A stretch of DNA of 64,000 nt from Lachnospiraceae bacterium UBA4631 (lineage in GTDB: Bacteria > Bacillota > Clostridia > Lachnospirales > Lachnospiraceae), in assembly GCA_002406015.1 (NCBI GenBank), contig DHMX01000023.1:1-64000 (forward strand), given 5' to 3'. The notes beneath the pieces were generated by a model. It did no database searches. It saw only the letters and a list, made by a program, of their open reading frames with translations, and had not been told where the DNA came from. Position 1 is the stretch's first letter; each line of letters opens with the position of its first letter. Made by a program: the position numbers and the translations under genes. Of this stretch, positions 8,646 through 17,760 are shown piece after piece.

Positions 8646-9833
8646 TTAACCGAGATATTCCTTTGCCAAGGCTTCAAATACAGGAATCGAACGCTTCACC
8701 TTTTCCGTAGGAATACAATAGCAGATACGGAAATGTCCCGGACAACCGAAGCTGTCACTTGGTACAATCAACAGGTCGTGTTGCTTGGCACGTTCACAGA
8801 AAGCAACTGCATCCGCCTCCAGTGCTTTCGGGAACATATAGAAGGTTCCGCCCGGCTCTACAATCTCGAATCCAATCCGGGTCAATTCCTTATATAAAAT
8901 ATTCTTATTTGTCTCATACACAGAAATGTCGGAGGTCTGATTCAAAACGCGTGCAACGGCAAGCTGAATCAAAGAAGGTGGACAATTATGTCCGATTCCT
9001 CTGGAAATCTGTCCGCACATATCTACAATCAGAGCTGCATCCTTACAAGCCGGATTGACCGCAACGTATCCGATACGTTCACCCGGAAGAGAAATAGACT
9101 TACTGAAGGAATAGCAGATAATGGTATTATCATAATGCTTGGCTACAAACGGAGCATCCACACCCTGAAATACGATTTCACGATACGGTTCATCCGAAAT
9201 CAGATAAATGGTATGTCCGTATTTTTCTGACTTTGCAGTCAGAATCGAAGCCAGCCGGTCAATGGTAGCGGTTGAATATACAATACCCGAAGGGTTATTC
9301 GGAGTATTAATCAGAACCGCCATAGTCTTTTCCGTAATCATTTCCTCAAATGCCTCGAAGTTAATCTGGAAGCTGGAAATATCCGCAGGCACTACCTTTA
9401 ATACAGCACCCGTTCCATTTACATAGTGATAGTATTCCGGGAAAAACGGAGCAAAGGTAATGACCTCATCCCCCGGTACGGTAACGGCACGAACGGCATG
9501 TGCAATAGCACCGGCAGCACCGACAGCCATAAAAATGTCCTCCATTTTGAAAGCCATATCAAAGCGTTCATTCAAAGAATCGGCAACTGCCTGACGGACA
9601 GAAGGGATTCCGAGACTCGGACTGTAACCATGTAAAGCAACCGGGTCGGTGTTCTGAATCAAATCCAGCATAGCATCGGTAAATGCCTGTGGAGTTGGTA
9701 CACTTGGATTTCCTAAGCTATAGTCAAAGACATTTTCATATCCGATTTCCTTGGCACGTTTAGAACCGTAATCAAATAATTCGCGAATAGCGGATTTCTG
9801 GGAAGTCATATCAATATAGTGTTGTGATAACAT
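8646..9833 (-). CDS. PLP-dependent class I/II aminotransferase
   Basis: 395 residues from the ATG at 9833, which follows AGGAG by 7 bases; a longer upstream frame lacks a ribosome site and gives an implausible hydrophobic extension. Fold type I markers: NTPNNPSG substrate/cofactor loop, ISDEPYREIV, and the PLP lysine in YSFSKSISLPGERIGY. The family (AspC-like) transfers amino groups between amino acids and 2-oxo acids. The N-terminal FDYSLGNPSVPTP motif matches the large clostridial subgroup annotated simply as pyridoxal phosphate-dependent aminotransferase. Exact substrate not determinable. Confidence 0.9.
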   Translation of the reverse strand: MLSQHYIDMTSQKSAIRELFDYGSKRAKEIGYENVFDYSLGNPSVPTPQAFTDAMLDLIQNTDPVALHGYSPSLGIPSVRQAVADSLNERFDMAFKMEDIFMAVGAAGAIAHAVRAVTVPGDEVITFAPFFPEYYHYVNGTGAVLKVVPADISSFQINFEAFEEMITEKTMAVLINTPNNPSGIVYSTATIDRLASILTAKSEKYGHTIYLISDEPYREIVFQGVDAPFVAKHYDNTIICYSFSKSISLPGERIGYVAVNPACKDAALIVDMCGQISRGIGHNCPPSLIQLAVARVLNQTSDISVYETNKNILYKELTRIGFEIVEPGGTFYMFPKALEADAVAFCERAKQHDLLIVPSDSFGCPGHFRICYCIPTEKVKRSIPVFEALAKEYLG

Positions 9834-9872
9834 AAGCAATCTCCTATCTACATCATCATTCTTGTCTATGTT

Positions 9873-9901
9873 ATTGTATATCGAATGGAAGCGGATTGCA
9901 A
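9873..9901 (-). promoter_or_regulatory. Probable promoter of the aminotransferase gene
   Basis: Minus strand TTGCAA (9896-9901), 17-base spacer, TACAAT (9873-9878), 39 bases before the ATG. Confidence 0.55.
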
Positions 9902-9938
9902 GCCACATACACATGGGAGGCGGAAAGAAAATGGAATA

Positions 9939-9967
9939 TTGACAGTATGCGGATATTGTAATACAAC
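9939..9967 (+). promoter_or_regulatory. Probable promoter of maf
   Basis: TTGACA (9939-9944), 17-base spacer, TACAAC (9962-9967), about 25 bases before the maf ATG. Confidence 0.5.
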
Positions 9968-9992
9968 AGAAAGAGAAAGGCAGGTATTTGGA

Positions 9993-10595
9993 ATGGAGCA
10001 GCAAATGGCAGGATGGAGAATACTGTTAGCATCACAATCACCCAGAAGACGTGAGCTATTGACACAGGCAGGTTTTGATTATGAAGTAATACCCTCTGCG
10101 GTAGAGGAGCATACAATCCGAAGCCTTCCATGGGAAATCGTTCTGGAGTTGTCAGAACAGAAGGCAATGGATATATACCGGAATCACAAAGCAGACCAGG
10201 TACTGGTGATAGGTGCGGATACCATTGTCGCATATGGGACAAGGATTCTGGGCAAACCACATACAAGGGAAGAGGCATATGAAATGCTGGAGCTGCTTCA
10301 GGGAAATACGCATCAGGTTTACACAGGGGTCACAATGGTCTGGCAGGAGGATAGAATCACAAAGCAGACAGCATTCTTTGAAAAAACAGAGGTTGTGTGC
10401 TATCCTATGCAGAAAGAGGAGATACAAGATTATATTAATACCGGTGACTGTATGGATAAGGCAGGGGCATACGGGATTCAGACCCAATTCGGAGTTCATG
10501 TAAAGGAAATCCGGGGAGATTATAATAATGTGGTAGGACTTCCGATTGCAAGATTGTATCAGGAGATGAAAAAGCAGGGAATACTAAAACGATAG
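9993..10595 (+). CDS. maf: Maf-family nucleoside triphosphate pyrophosphatase
   Basis: 201 residues from the ATG at 9993 (GGCAGG about 10 bases upstream); an earlier in-frame start would precede the promoter. The signature ASQSPRRRELL is at the N-terminus and GADTIV follows about 60 residues later, both in the active site of Maf house-cleaning pyrophosphatases that hydrolyse dTTP/UTP or modified nucleotides. The protein acts in the cytoplasm. A short zinc-ribbon protein follows 24 bases later and is probably in the same transcript. Confidence 0.92.
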   Translation: MEQQMAGWRILLASQSPRRRELLTQAGFDYEVIPSAVEEHTIRSLPWEIVLELSEQKAMDIYRNHKADQVLVIGADTIVAYGTRILGKPHTREEAYEMLELLQGNTHQVYTGVTMVWQEDRITKQTAFFEKTEVVCYPMQKEEIQDYINTGDCMDKAGAYGIQTQFGVHVKEIRGDYNNVVGLPIARLYQEMKKQGILKR

Positions 10596-10619
10596 ACCAT
10601 TAGAAAAAGGAGAACAACT

Positions 10620-10886
10620 ATGTATTATGTACCAGAAGGAACTACACGCTGTGGATTTTATGAATGTAAGGAATGCGGATACCGGTTTTTAAGTCTGGAA
10701 ACGGAAGCCGCCATTAGCTGTCCGTCTTGTGCCGAGGAGTTTGATGCGGAAATCGGACCGGATGAGGTGATGCCGGAAAGCCGGCAGGATGCTATGCTGT
10801 TAGAGGTGGTAGAGGGTGAAAATGTTGAGAAAATGGATACACTTTTAAGCCTTGCCATAACCGGTGGAAATTACGAATGGATATAG
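10620..10886 (+). CDS. Small zinc-ribbon hypothetical protein
   Basis: 88 residues; GGAG ribosome site ahead of the ATG. CKECGYRF and CPSCAEEFDAE give two CxxC knuckles about 18 residues apart, predicted to bind one zinc ion. The C-terminal half is acidic. No known function; it follows maf closely. Confidence 0.7.
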   Translation: MYYVPEGTTRCGFYECKECGYRFLSLETEAAISCPSCAEEFDAEIGPDEVMPESRQDAMLLEVVEGENVEKMDTLLSLAITGGNYEWI

Positions 10887-11008
10887 CTGGAAAAAATGAA
10901 AAGGCTTTCTAAATTTACTCTTAATTTTTTCGTATAAACTATATAATTTAAATGGTCTGTGCTATCATATGAGTTAGTGCAGACTTATTTTTTTTTGAGG
11001 TGATTACC

Positions 11009-12082
11009 ATGAAATTCATGCATATAGCAGATGTCCATCTTGGGGTTCGCCCGGACAGGGGAAAGGCATGGTCCGAGCAACGGACAAGAGAGATTCGGGG
11101 AACATTTGAAAAGCTATTGACAATTGCAGAGCAGGAGGCCGTAGAGCTTCTTCTGATTGCAGGAGATTTGTTTCATTTTCCACCTACAATTACCATGTTA
11201 AAGGAATTAGACGAGCGGCTGGATGAAAACAAGAATATGACAACGGTTCTGATTGCGGGAGCAAATGATTACCGCATGACAGGAATGCCGCTGGACCGAT
11301 ATGAATTTCATTCCGATACGCATTGTCTGGGAACCGGTTCGGATACATCCATATATTTAAAGAAGCAAAACGTCTGTGTAACAGGAATCAGCTATGATAA
11401 GCCTGTTATCACCCAACCGCTGTATGACGGATTACAGCCGGACAGCAGACATGAGGATGCATTACAGATATTGTTGGCATATGGCGGAGAAGCACAAAGT
11501 CCGATTGACTATCCGGCACTTCGGGCGGCAGGCTTTGATTATCTTGCGTTAGGCCAGAATCATACGCCACAGGTGATAGAAGAGCATCATGTTCAATATT
11601 CCGGTTCGCCGGAACCGATAGGTGCAAATGAAATAGGAAGCCGGGGCTATATTCTGGGAGAGGCAGAGCCGACCGAGGACGGCTGGCAGCTTCATACGGA
11701 ATGGCGGTCATTAAGCTGTCGGGAGTATCAGACCATTACGCTACAGGTAACCTCCGATATGAAGAATTGCGAACTGCAAAAGCAGCTTCAGGAGGAAATA
11801 GACCGCAGAGGTATCCAACACATTTATACTGTTCGGCTGGAAGGGGAGCGAAACGGTCTCTTTCGTCCGGATTTTGCAGGCTTAAAGAAGCTTTATTATA
11901 TATATGATGTGATGGATAGCACAGAAGAAGCCGGAGATTTGCGGCAGCTTCAGGCTATGCATCCGGATGATTTGCTGGGACATTATATACAGGACTTTGA
12001 AGGAAAGGATGACAGTGTTCAGCAACGGGCGTTGCGATATGGTGTAACTGCATTGCAGCGGTGCCGGGAAAAGAGGAACTGA
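11009..12082 (+). CDS. SbcD/YhaO-type metallophosphoesterase
   Basis: 358 residues from the ATG at 11009; an upstream GTG is part of the GAGGTGA ribosome site. Calcineurin-type metal-binding motifs are in order: HIADVHLG (residues 4-11), AGDLFH (about 50), GANDYR in place of the usual GNH(D/E), and LALGQNH. Family members are the nuclease subunit of Mre11/SbcD-type DNA repair complexes. The stop is one base from the partner ATPase gene, so the two are translationally coupled and likely form one complex on DNA. The His in the third motif is replaced by Asp, which may affect activity. Confidence 0.85.
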   Translation: MKFMHIADVHLGVRPDRGKAWSEQRTREIRGTFEKLLTIAEQEAVELLLIAGDLFHFPPTITMLKELDERLDENKNMTTVLIAGANDYRMTGMPLDRYEFHSDTHCLGTGSDTSIYLKKQNVCVTGISYDKPVITQPLYDGLQPDSRHEDALQILLAYGGEAQSPIDYPALRAAGFDYLALGQNHTPQVIEEHHVQYSGSPEPIGANEIGSRGYILGEAEPTEDGWQLHTEWRSLSCREYQTITLQVTSDMKNCELQKQLQEEIDRRGIQHIYTVRLEGERNGLFRPDFAGLKKLYYIYDVMDSTEEAGDLRQLQAMHPDDLLGHYIQDFEGKDDSVQQRALRYGVTALQRCREKRN

Positions 12083-12083
12083 T

Positions 12084-13721
12084 ATGTATATTGAACGATT
12101 GTTAATACAGGATTTTGGAAAGTATCATCAACAGGAGTTTAAATTAAATAAAGGTATAAATCTGATTTACGGTGCAAATGAAGCCGGCAAGACAACCATA
12201 CAGGCATTTATTCTGGGGATGCTCTTTGGTTTGGAAGGAATGTCCGAGACAGAAGCTGTAGACTGGGTGCGGCATTGGAAACCAAGAAATGCAGAGGCCT
12301 TTGGCGGAGTCATGGAATGGATACAGAACGGAAACCGGTATTGTCTGCAACGGAATTTTAATACAGGAGAGACCGTTTTAGAGATAAAGACCGGAAATCG
12401 CACACAGACCATAACAGAGTTGGCAGGCGTACAGGAGGAATTGAAGGGACTGCTAGAGCTAAGTGCAGAGGAATACCGGAATACCCTGTGTATTTCGGGA
12501 GAAGGAGCCGAATATTCCGAAAATCTGTATCAGAGTATTCGGGAACGGTGTGCAATGCAGGAGGAAGGCAGCAGTAATACAAGTCTGAAACCTGCTTATC
12601 AATATTTACAGCAACAGCGGGAGCAACTGAATCGTTCCGGAGTAGAGCATGCCATACAGGCATTAGAACGCAAACAAAAGGACTTGAAGCTGGAAGAACG
12701 TATCCGGGAATTGACGCGGCAGAGAGAAAAGCTGGAACAGGAATTATTAGAAATAAGCGGGGAAGCGAAGCAGGAGCAGATAAAGGAAGATAAAGAGGAA
12801 GCACCGCAGGGAAAATGGAAGTGGCTGCTTGAAAAGGGACAATCCGACCCGCAAATGCGGCTGATTATAAACATGATAAAGCTACTGCTAGCATTTGGTG
12901 TGTGTGCATTGATATTTGTTCTGATATTCATACTTCCGGTATCTCTGTATTATAAGGGCTGGCTAACGGTAATAGTGGTTGCGGTTGCTGTATATGGAGG
13001 CATCTGGTATACCATATCGAAGAAGCATTCCAAAAAGGCAAAACCATCCGGTATAAAAACTGGAACCGGCACCAGAATTAGTATCGGCACTGAAACTGGC
13101 ACCGGAACTGATACAAGGAAGCCGGAGGCATCTGCCCGAATACTGGAATGCAGTCATCAGCTTGCCGAGCTTCAGGTGCAGGAAAATGAATTACTGAAAG
13201 AAAACTCAAGACAACAGGAATACCGGATGCAGCATCAGGAGCTAATAAAACAGCTATCCGACATAGAGGAAGCGTTACAGGCAATTGACTTGGCAGAAAC
13301 CACGATTCGGAATCTGGCAGAGCAGGAAAATGACGCCTATGCAACACATATGAGTCAAAAAATATCGGAGGTATTGGCGAAAATCACAAGAGGACATTGC
13401 GTGTCTGTCAAGCTGGACGCAAAGCTAAGGATTCGGGTGGAAACAACCGAAGGAGAGTGGGATGTAAAGTATCTAAGCACAGGAACGCAGGAGCAGATAT
13501 GGCTTGCTGTTCGTCTGGCTGTTGCAGAGGAGTTGCAGGCAAAGCATTTACCGCTTATTCTGGATGATATGTTTGGCACCTATGATGTGCAGCGGTTGCG
13601 GATGGTTATGGAGTATTTAAGCAAATATGCAACAGAGCAGTTAATCATATTTGCATCGGATGACAGAGTGGCAGATTGTCTGGACCAGAATAATGAGAAA
13701 TATCATTATATTGAATTATAG
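12084..13721 (+). CDS. SbcC/YhaN-type ATPase, shortened and membrane-spanning
   Basis: 545 residues. Walker A GANEAGKTT lies near residue 31, the ABC signature LSTGTQEQ near 461 and Walker B LPLILDDMFGTYD near 487, as in Rad50/SbcC/YhaN proteins. The two coiled-coil arms are short and separated by two hydrophobic segments (about residues 262-285 and 290-310), as in YhaN, but the protein is little more than half the length of Bacillus YhaN. A threonine/glycine-rich stretch (GTGTRISIGTETGTGTD, about residues 330-348) follows the membrane part. It probably works with the SbcD-like nuclease immediately upstream in membrane-associated DNA processing. Confidence 0.82.
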   Translation: MYIERLLIQDFGKYHQQEFKLNKGINLIYGANEAGKTTIQAFILGMLFGLEGMSETEAVDWVRHWKPRNAEAFGGVMEWIQNGNRYCLQRNFNTGETVLEIKTGNRTQTITELAGVQEELKGLLELSAEEYRNTLCISGEGAEYSENLYQSIRERCAMQEEGSSNTSLKPAYQYLQQQREQLNRSGVEHAIQALERKQKDLKLEERIRELTRQREKLEQELLEISGEAKQEQIKEDKEEAPQGKWKWLLEKGQSDPQMRLIINMIKLLLAFGVCALIFVLIFILPVSLYYKGWLTVIVVAVAVYGGIWYTISKKHSKKAKPSGIKTGTGTRISIGTETGTGTDTRKPEASARILECSHQLAELQVQENELLKENSRQQEYRMQHQELIKQLSDIEEALQAIDLAETTIRNLAEQENDAYATHMSQKISEVLAKITRGHCVSVKLDAKLRIRVETTEGEWDVKYLSTGTQEQIWLAVRLAVAEELQAKHLPLILDDMFGTYDVQRLRMVMEYLSKYATEQLIIFASDDRVADCLDQNNEKYHYIEL

Positions 13722-13725
13722 AAAT

Positions 13726-13768
13726 AACAGCAGGAACCGTACTGATATGTACCCAGATTCCTGCTGTT
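13726..13768. terminator. Bidirectional intrinsic terminator
   Basis: AACAGCAGGAA (13726-13736) pairs with TTCCTGCTGTT (13758-13768), followed by T residues on the plus strand. It separates the SbcC-like gene from the convergent prs gene. Confidence 0.8.
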
Positions 13769-13815
13769 TTATAATGCTTATAATTATTTATGAAATAATA
13801 CCAAAGAAATGCGAA

Positions 13816-15015
13816 TTATTCTGCTCCATAGTTTTCGGAAATAGTATGCTTTTCCTTGTATTCGTTGATTCTTGCCTGAATCCGTTCTGTCTGGTCCAGA
13901 ATATCACTGATAGATGCATCATGGTTCAGATGGTCAATCAACAGAGCAATATACTTGCTTAAGTCAGCAGATGCATACCATTCTCTGGCAAGTAATTCCG
14001 GCATCTGATAAGTCAGATTTGTGGTAATTACTTTTTCAATAATGCCATTTTCATAACATTCATCAAAGACCTTCAAGCCACTGGTGAACAGACCAAAGGT
14101 ACACATACAGAACACACGTCTTGCCTTACGTGCCTTCAACTGCTTGGCAACATCCAGCATACTTTCACCGGAGGAAATCATATCATCAATAATAATAACA
14201 TCCTTGCCCTCTACGGAATCACCTAAAAATTCGTGAGCTACGATAGGATTTCTGCCGTTAACAACGGTAGTATAATCCCGACGCTTATAGAACATACCAA
14301 CATCAACTCCCAGCATATTTGCAAGGAAGATAGCACGATGCATAGCACCCTCATCCGGAGAAATAACCATCATATGCTCTTTGTCAATTTCTAAATCCGG
14401 AGTAGACCGTAACAGACACTTAATAAACTGATAAGTCGGGCGGATATTTTCAAAACCGCTTAACGGAATTGCATTTTGCACTCTAGGGTCATGGGCATCA
14501 AATGTAATAATATTATCAACACCCAGACCGATTAATTCCTGAAGCATCAAGGCACAGTCCAAGGACTCGCGGGAGCTTCTCTTGTGCTGGCGGCTCTCAT
14601 ATAAGAACGGCATAATAACAGTCAGCTTCCGGCATTTTCCGGTTAAGGCAGCAATGACACGCTTCAAATCCTGATAGTGGTCATCCGGTGACATAGGAAC
14701 AACGGTATCGTTCATCTTGTAGGTAAGACTGTGATTCAGAACATCTACCAGAATATACAGGTCTGTACCACGTACAGATTCCCGAATGACACCCTTTGCT
14801 TCTCCTGAACCGAATCTTGGGCAAGAGCTGTTAATTAAGTAAGAATCGCGTTCATAACCATGAAATGCGATGGTAGACTTATGCTCATTCTGGCGAGCGG
14901 CTCTCCATTTTACAAGATACTGGTCTACCTTGCTTCCCAGCTCTGTGCAGCTTTCCATGGCAATAATGCCAAGGCGGCCAACAGGAATAGTTTCTAATTT
15001 GCTATCATCAGGCAT
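13816..15015 (-). CDS. prs: Ribose-phosphate pyrophosphokinase (PRPP synthetase)
   Basis: 399 residues from the ATG at 15015, which follows GGAGG by 9 bases. It makes PRPP from ribose 5-phosphate and ATP for nucleotide, His and Trp synthesis. Visible signatures: FDAHDPRVQNA (metal/ATP site), and the PRPP-binding loop VIIIDDMISSGESM. It is about 80 residues longer than classical class I enzymes, like a known clostridial form, with an N-terminal extension beginning MPDDSKLETIPVG. It is monocistronic by appearance, with its own promoter and terminator. Confidence 0.93.
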   Translation of the reverse strand: MPDDSKLETIPVGRLGIIAMESCTELGSKVDQYLVKWRAARQNEHKSTIAFHGYERDSYLINSSCPRFGSGEAKGVIRESVRGTDLYILVDVLNHSLTYKMNDTVVPMSPDDHYQDLKRVIAALTGKCRKLTVIMPFLYESRQHKRSSRESLDCALMLQELIGLGVDNIITFDAHDPRVQNAIPLSGFENIRPTYQFIKCLLRSTPDLEIDKEHMMVISPDEGAMHRAIFLANMLGVDVGMFYKRRDYTTVVNGRNPIVAHEFLGDSVEGKDVIIIDDMISSGESMLDVAKQLKARKARRVFCMCTFGLFTSGLKVFDECYENGIIEKVITTNLTYQMPELLAREWYASADLSKYIALLIDHLNHDASISDILDQTERIQARINEYKEKHTISENYGAE

Positions 15016-15084
15016 GATATGTTTCCTCCATTGATTCATTTGTTATTGAGTTATATGTGTAAAACCAAAGGTCAACCCTCTGAT

Positions 15085-15114
15085 TTTATATCATTGTTTT
15101 ACTGTGTTCGTCAA
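15085..15114 (-). promoter_or_regulatory. Probable promoter of prs
   Basis: Minus strand TTGACG (15109-15114), 18-base spacer, TATAAA (15085-15090), giving a leader of roughly 65 bases. Confidence 0.55.
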
Positions 15115-15138
15115 GTGGTTCCCGGATTTCTGTTAAAA

Positions 15139-16152
15139 TCAGGACTCCGTTTGCCAGTTCCTTCGACGAATAAATCGAATATCTTCTCCATAAATGGTGT
15201 AAATCATGTAGCTGTCACAAATGCGGGAAAAGATACGCTCACTGTAGTGCTGACGTAATTCCGTCAGTGACAGATTCGTGGATATAACTGTTGATTTTCT
15301 TTGCAATAACCGATTGTTCACAAGAGTATAAAAAGAAGAAGCAGTAAACTGATTGGTAAACTCTGTGCCAAGGTCATCAATCATTAATATATCGCATTGC
15401 TGAATCGTCTGATATAATTCCTGACTGTTTGGAAATTGCTGTTTGTTCATGACAGCATCGCTAATCTGTTCAAATAAAGCACCGGCAGGAAGGTAGAGTA
15501 CGGTATAACCAAGCTCCAGTAATTCTTTCGCAACACATTTCGATAAAAATGTCTTTCCGACACCGGTACCGCCTTGGAAAAGAATATTTCCCTTCTTTGA
15601 AGCATCCCCCTGAAAATAAGCATCTATGCCTGCAATAAATTGGTGAAGAGACTGATAAATATTCTCAATGTTTGCTCTGGGGGTCAATTCATGAATGCCG
15701 TCCGGCTCGTTGCTGTAATAATCAGAACAAAAGGTATCAAAATTTTCCTGTGCCAGATTAGGTCCCAGATTGGAATTTAAATACTGACGTTTAATCAAAC
15801 GCTGTTTTAAGCAGGTACAAGGCTCCTGCCCCACATATCCGGTATCCTTGCAAATCGGACACGTATAAATGGCAGACAAATAATCGTCCGGATACCCTGC
15901 CTGTGATAATATCCGGTATTTTTCATCAATAAGAGCATGAATGTGTGAAGACAATTGGGATTGCTCGACAGGCTCCTCATGAGCCAGAGCAGCATCAATA
16001 CTGAGGTCACGAATCTCATCATCAATTTCCGCAATGCGAGGCAATTGCTGACGGACTTCGGCAATCCGTTCATTTAATAGCTGACGGTTGCGAAATCGAA
16101 GCTGTTCATATTCCATCTTTAGGTCTTTTGCGTAAGACGATTCTTTCCACAT
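15139..16152 (-). CDS. DnaI/DnaC-like helicase-loader ATPase
   Basis: 337 residues. An N-terminal helical part carries a four-cysteine knuckle, CPICKDTGYVGQEPCTC, then an AAA+ core with Walker A GGTGVGKTFLS, Walker B DILMIDDLGTE and an arginine-rich sensor region near the C-terminus. This layout matches DnaI/DnaC primosomal loaders that place the replicative helicase on DNA. The upstream neighbour is a DnaD-domain protein 27 bases away, which fits a primosome operon. A stand-alone IstB-type ATPase is less likely because no transposase is present. Confidence 0.87.
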   Translation of the reverse strand: MWKESSYAKDLKMEYEQLRFRNRQLLNERIAEVRQQLPRIAEIDDEIRDLSIDAALAHEEPVEQSQLSSHIHALIDEKYRILSQAGYPDDYLSAIYTCPICKDTGYVGQEPCTCLKQRLIKRQYLNSNLGPNLAQENFDTFCSDYYSNEPDGIHELTPRANIENIYQSLHQFIAGIDAYFQGDASKKGNILFQGGTGVGKTFLSKCVAKELLELGYTVLYLPAGALFEQISDAVMNKQQFPNSQELYQTIQQCDILMIDDLGTEFTNQFTASSFYTLVNNRLLQRKSTVISTNLSLTELRQHYSERIFSRICDSYMIYTIYGEDIRFIRRRNWQTES

Positions 16153-16179
16153 GTCGGTTCTCCCCTGAACTTAAGTAAT

Positions 16180-17355
16180 CTAAGACTGCTCTGACATTTT
16201 TTGGACTTCCTTTATAAAGAAATTTTCCAAATCCTGACTGTCATAGCTGCGTTGTTGAAAATCGTTAAAAGGCATAGCCTGTACTTTGCGGGCAGCAGGC
16301 TTAGAAACGGTCTTGCTCTGTGCGGCATGCTGTTCATCCAACCGTTGCACATCCCCTAAATCCTTTACATGGCTGTCATGCCAGTTTGATAAAATGCCAT
16401 TAATGTACCGGAAACTGATTTTGTTATCCGCACTGGCACGCTGGCAGGCTTCAATAATAATATCCTGTTGAAAGGCATAATCATTTTTCCAGGTATTAAT
16501 GTACCGAAGCTCCGTCGGAGTCAGAACTCTGGATAAGCCCAGTTCCTTGGAAATGGCTGTATTTAATGCGTGATAAGCCGCAGTTTCCTGTTTCGCCTGC
16601 TCGGCAGTCTGTATTTTTCTGCTAAACCAGTCCAGAGCAACCTTTTCCATATAACGATGGGAGGTATGCTCCAAGGAAGCACAGTATTCAATTAAATATT
16701 CTAATAAAGATGCAGGAAAATGTAACTGCTCATATATGTATAACAAGGTCTGAAATTCACTCGGAGTCGGGGTATGCCCACAATACATCTCAAACTGATA
16801 TAAAATACTTTCCATTTCCTTGTCCTGTCCAATCATACGAAGCTGTGTTGACGTATAGGTTTTCTTAAGAGGCACTTCGGACTCTGGAGCAGGAGATACC
16901 GGAGTAACGGAAGTAGCCTGACTAACAGGAATGTTCTGAGTAATGGAAGCAGCCTGACTAACAGGAGCAGTCTGGGTAATAGAATATACCTTAGAACCGG
17001 AATTAGTCCGTAACAGCTCCATGCCGGAATTGGCTTCCGAATCTTCAGAATGTTCCGGAGGCAGCAGTTTCATAATCGTAATGCCCATAAGCTCATTCTT
17101 CTGGTTGTATTCCAGACGCAGTAAATTGCGGTCAACCCAATAGCGGATTGCCCGGCAAATATCCTTTTGTGTGCATTGAAAATGGTCTGCAATATCCTGA
17201 ATGCTGATTGCATGTCCGGCTTCTGACAAACGAACCATATATAGATAAATCTTCACAAATTCGCCATTTGCCTGTGTCATATAATAATCAAGAAAGTAAT
17301 TTGAAATAGAGGAAAAGGTTTCTCCAGTCTCTGATGTAATTGCTATGGTTTTCAT
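16180..17355 (-). CDS. DnaD-domain replication initiation protein
   Basis: 391 residues from the ATG at 17355, closely preceded by GGGG; the longer frame adds 16 basic residues without a ribosome site. An N-terminal winged-helix domain (about residues 10-100) is followed by a low-complexity Ser/Thr/Val/Pro linker with repeats of the type QAxSxTQxxPVSQA (about 130-165), then two DnaB_2/DnaD-type helical domains (about 190-330) including WFSRKIQTAEQAKQ and TPTELRYINTWKN. DnaD-like proteins help open origins and recruit the helicase loader encoded next door. Confidence 0.85.
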   Translation of the reverse strand: MKTIAITSETGETFSSISNYFLDYYMTQANGEFVKIYLYMVRLSEAGHAISIQDIADHFQCTQKDICRAIRYWVDRNLLRLEYNQKNELMGITIMKLLPPEHSEDSEANSGMELLRTNSGSKVYSITQTAPVSQAASITQNIPVSQATSVTPVSPAPESEVPLKKTYTSTQLRMIGQDKEMESILYQFEMYCGHTPTPSEFQTLLYIYEQLHFPASLLEYLIEYCASLEHTSHRYMEKVALDWFSRKIQTAEQAKQETAAYHALNTAISKELGLSRVLTPTELRYINTWKNDYAFQQDIIIEACQRASADNKISFRYINGILSNWHDSHVKDLGDVQRLDEQHAAQSKTVSKPAARKVQAMPFNDFQQRSYDSQDLENFFIKEVQKMSEQS

Positions 17356-17402
17356 CCCCGTAATCCCCTTTCTAATAGTTGCCGTTGACTTTCTTTTTTT
17401 CA

Positions 17403-17512
17403 TTTCATGCTTGACCTGAACAGCGAGCTAGGCTACGCCATGCGCACCTCCATCCGCGAAGCGTCTGTCGGTGACGGGCATACGCCCTATAAGTTCAAAA
17501 TCACCCATGAAA
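17403..17512. repeat. GC-rich element with inverted-repeat ends in the dnaD-operon leader
   Basis: TTTCATGCTTGACCTGAAC (17403-17421) is the near-complement of GTTCAAAATCACCCATGAAA (17493-17512). Between them lie about 70 bases clearly richer in G+C than the surroundings, including GGGCATACGCCC, a perfect small hairpin. A third copy of the end sequence, TTTCATGCTTGATTCTGAAC, sits outside at 17531-17550. The element lies inside the predicted leader of the minus-strand DnaD mRNA. It could be a MITE-like or palindromic repeat, or a structured leader RNA. Confidence 0.5.
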
Positions 17513-17572
17513 AATCAAGCAAGCTTTCTTTTTCATGCTTGATTCTGAACTTGCATGGCTTGATGTAATCGC

Positions 17573-17601
17573 ATTATATAATAGTGGGTTGGAATTGTAA
17601 A
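17573..17601 (-). promoter_or_regulatory. Promoter of the DnaD-DnaI operon
   Basis: Minus strand TTTACA (17596-17601), 17-base spacer, TATAAT (17573-17578). The start of transcription would lie near 17566, giving a leader of about 210 bases that contains the structured element at 17403-17512. Confidence 0.6.
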
Positions 17602-17760
17602 TCGAACAGGTTTTCGAGGGGATGTGAATAAGAAAAAGTGCAAAAAGTGGATATTGTGGATAACAAATAAAAAGGTACATTTCTTGCAAAAAATAAAGAA
17701 AAAATGCTCACAATTTTTCGGCGAAAAGCATCGGCAAAAAATTGTGAACATTGTGCAAAA

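Noticed and set aside
8646..10004. 452-codon version of the aminotransferase
   Set aside because: The additional N-terminal part is hydrophobic, unlike the family, lies across the promoter, and lacks a ribosome site.
17404..17500. tRNA-like GC-rich segment
   Set aside because: No cloverleaf, no TTC-loop sequence and no acceptor stem could be drawn.
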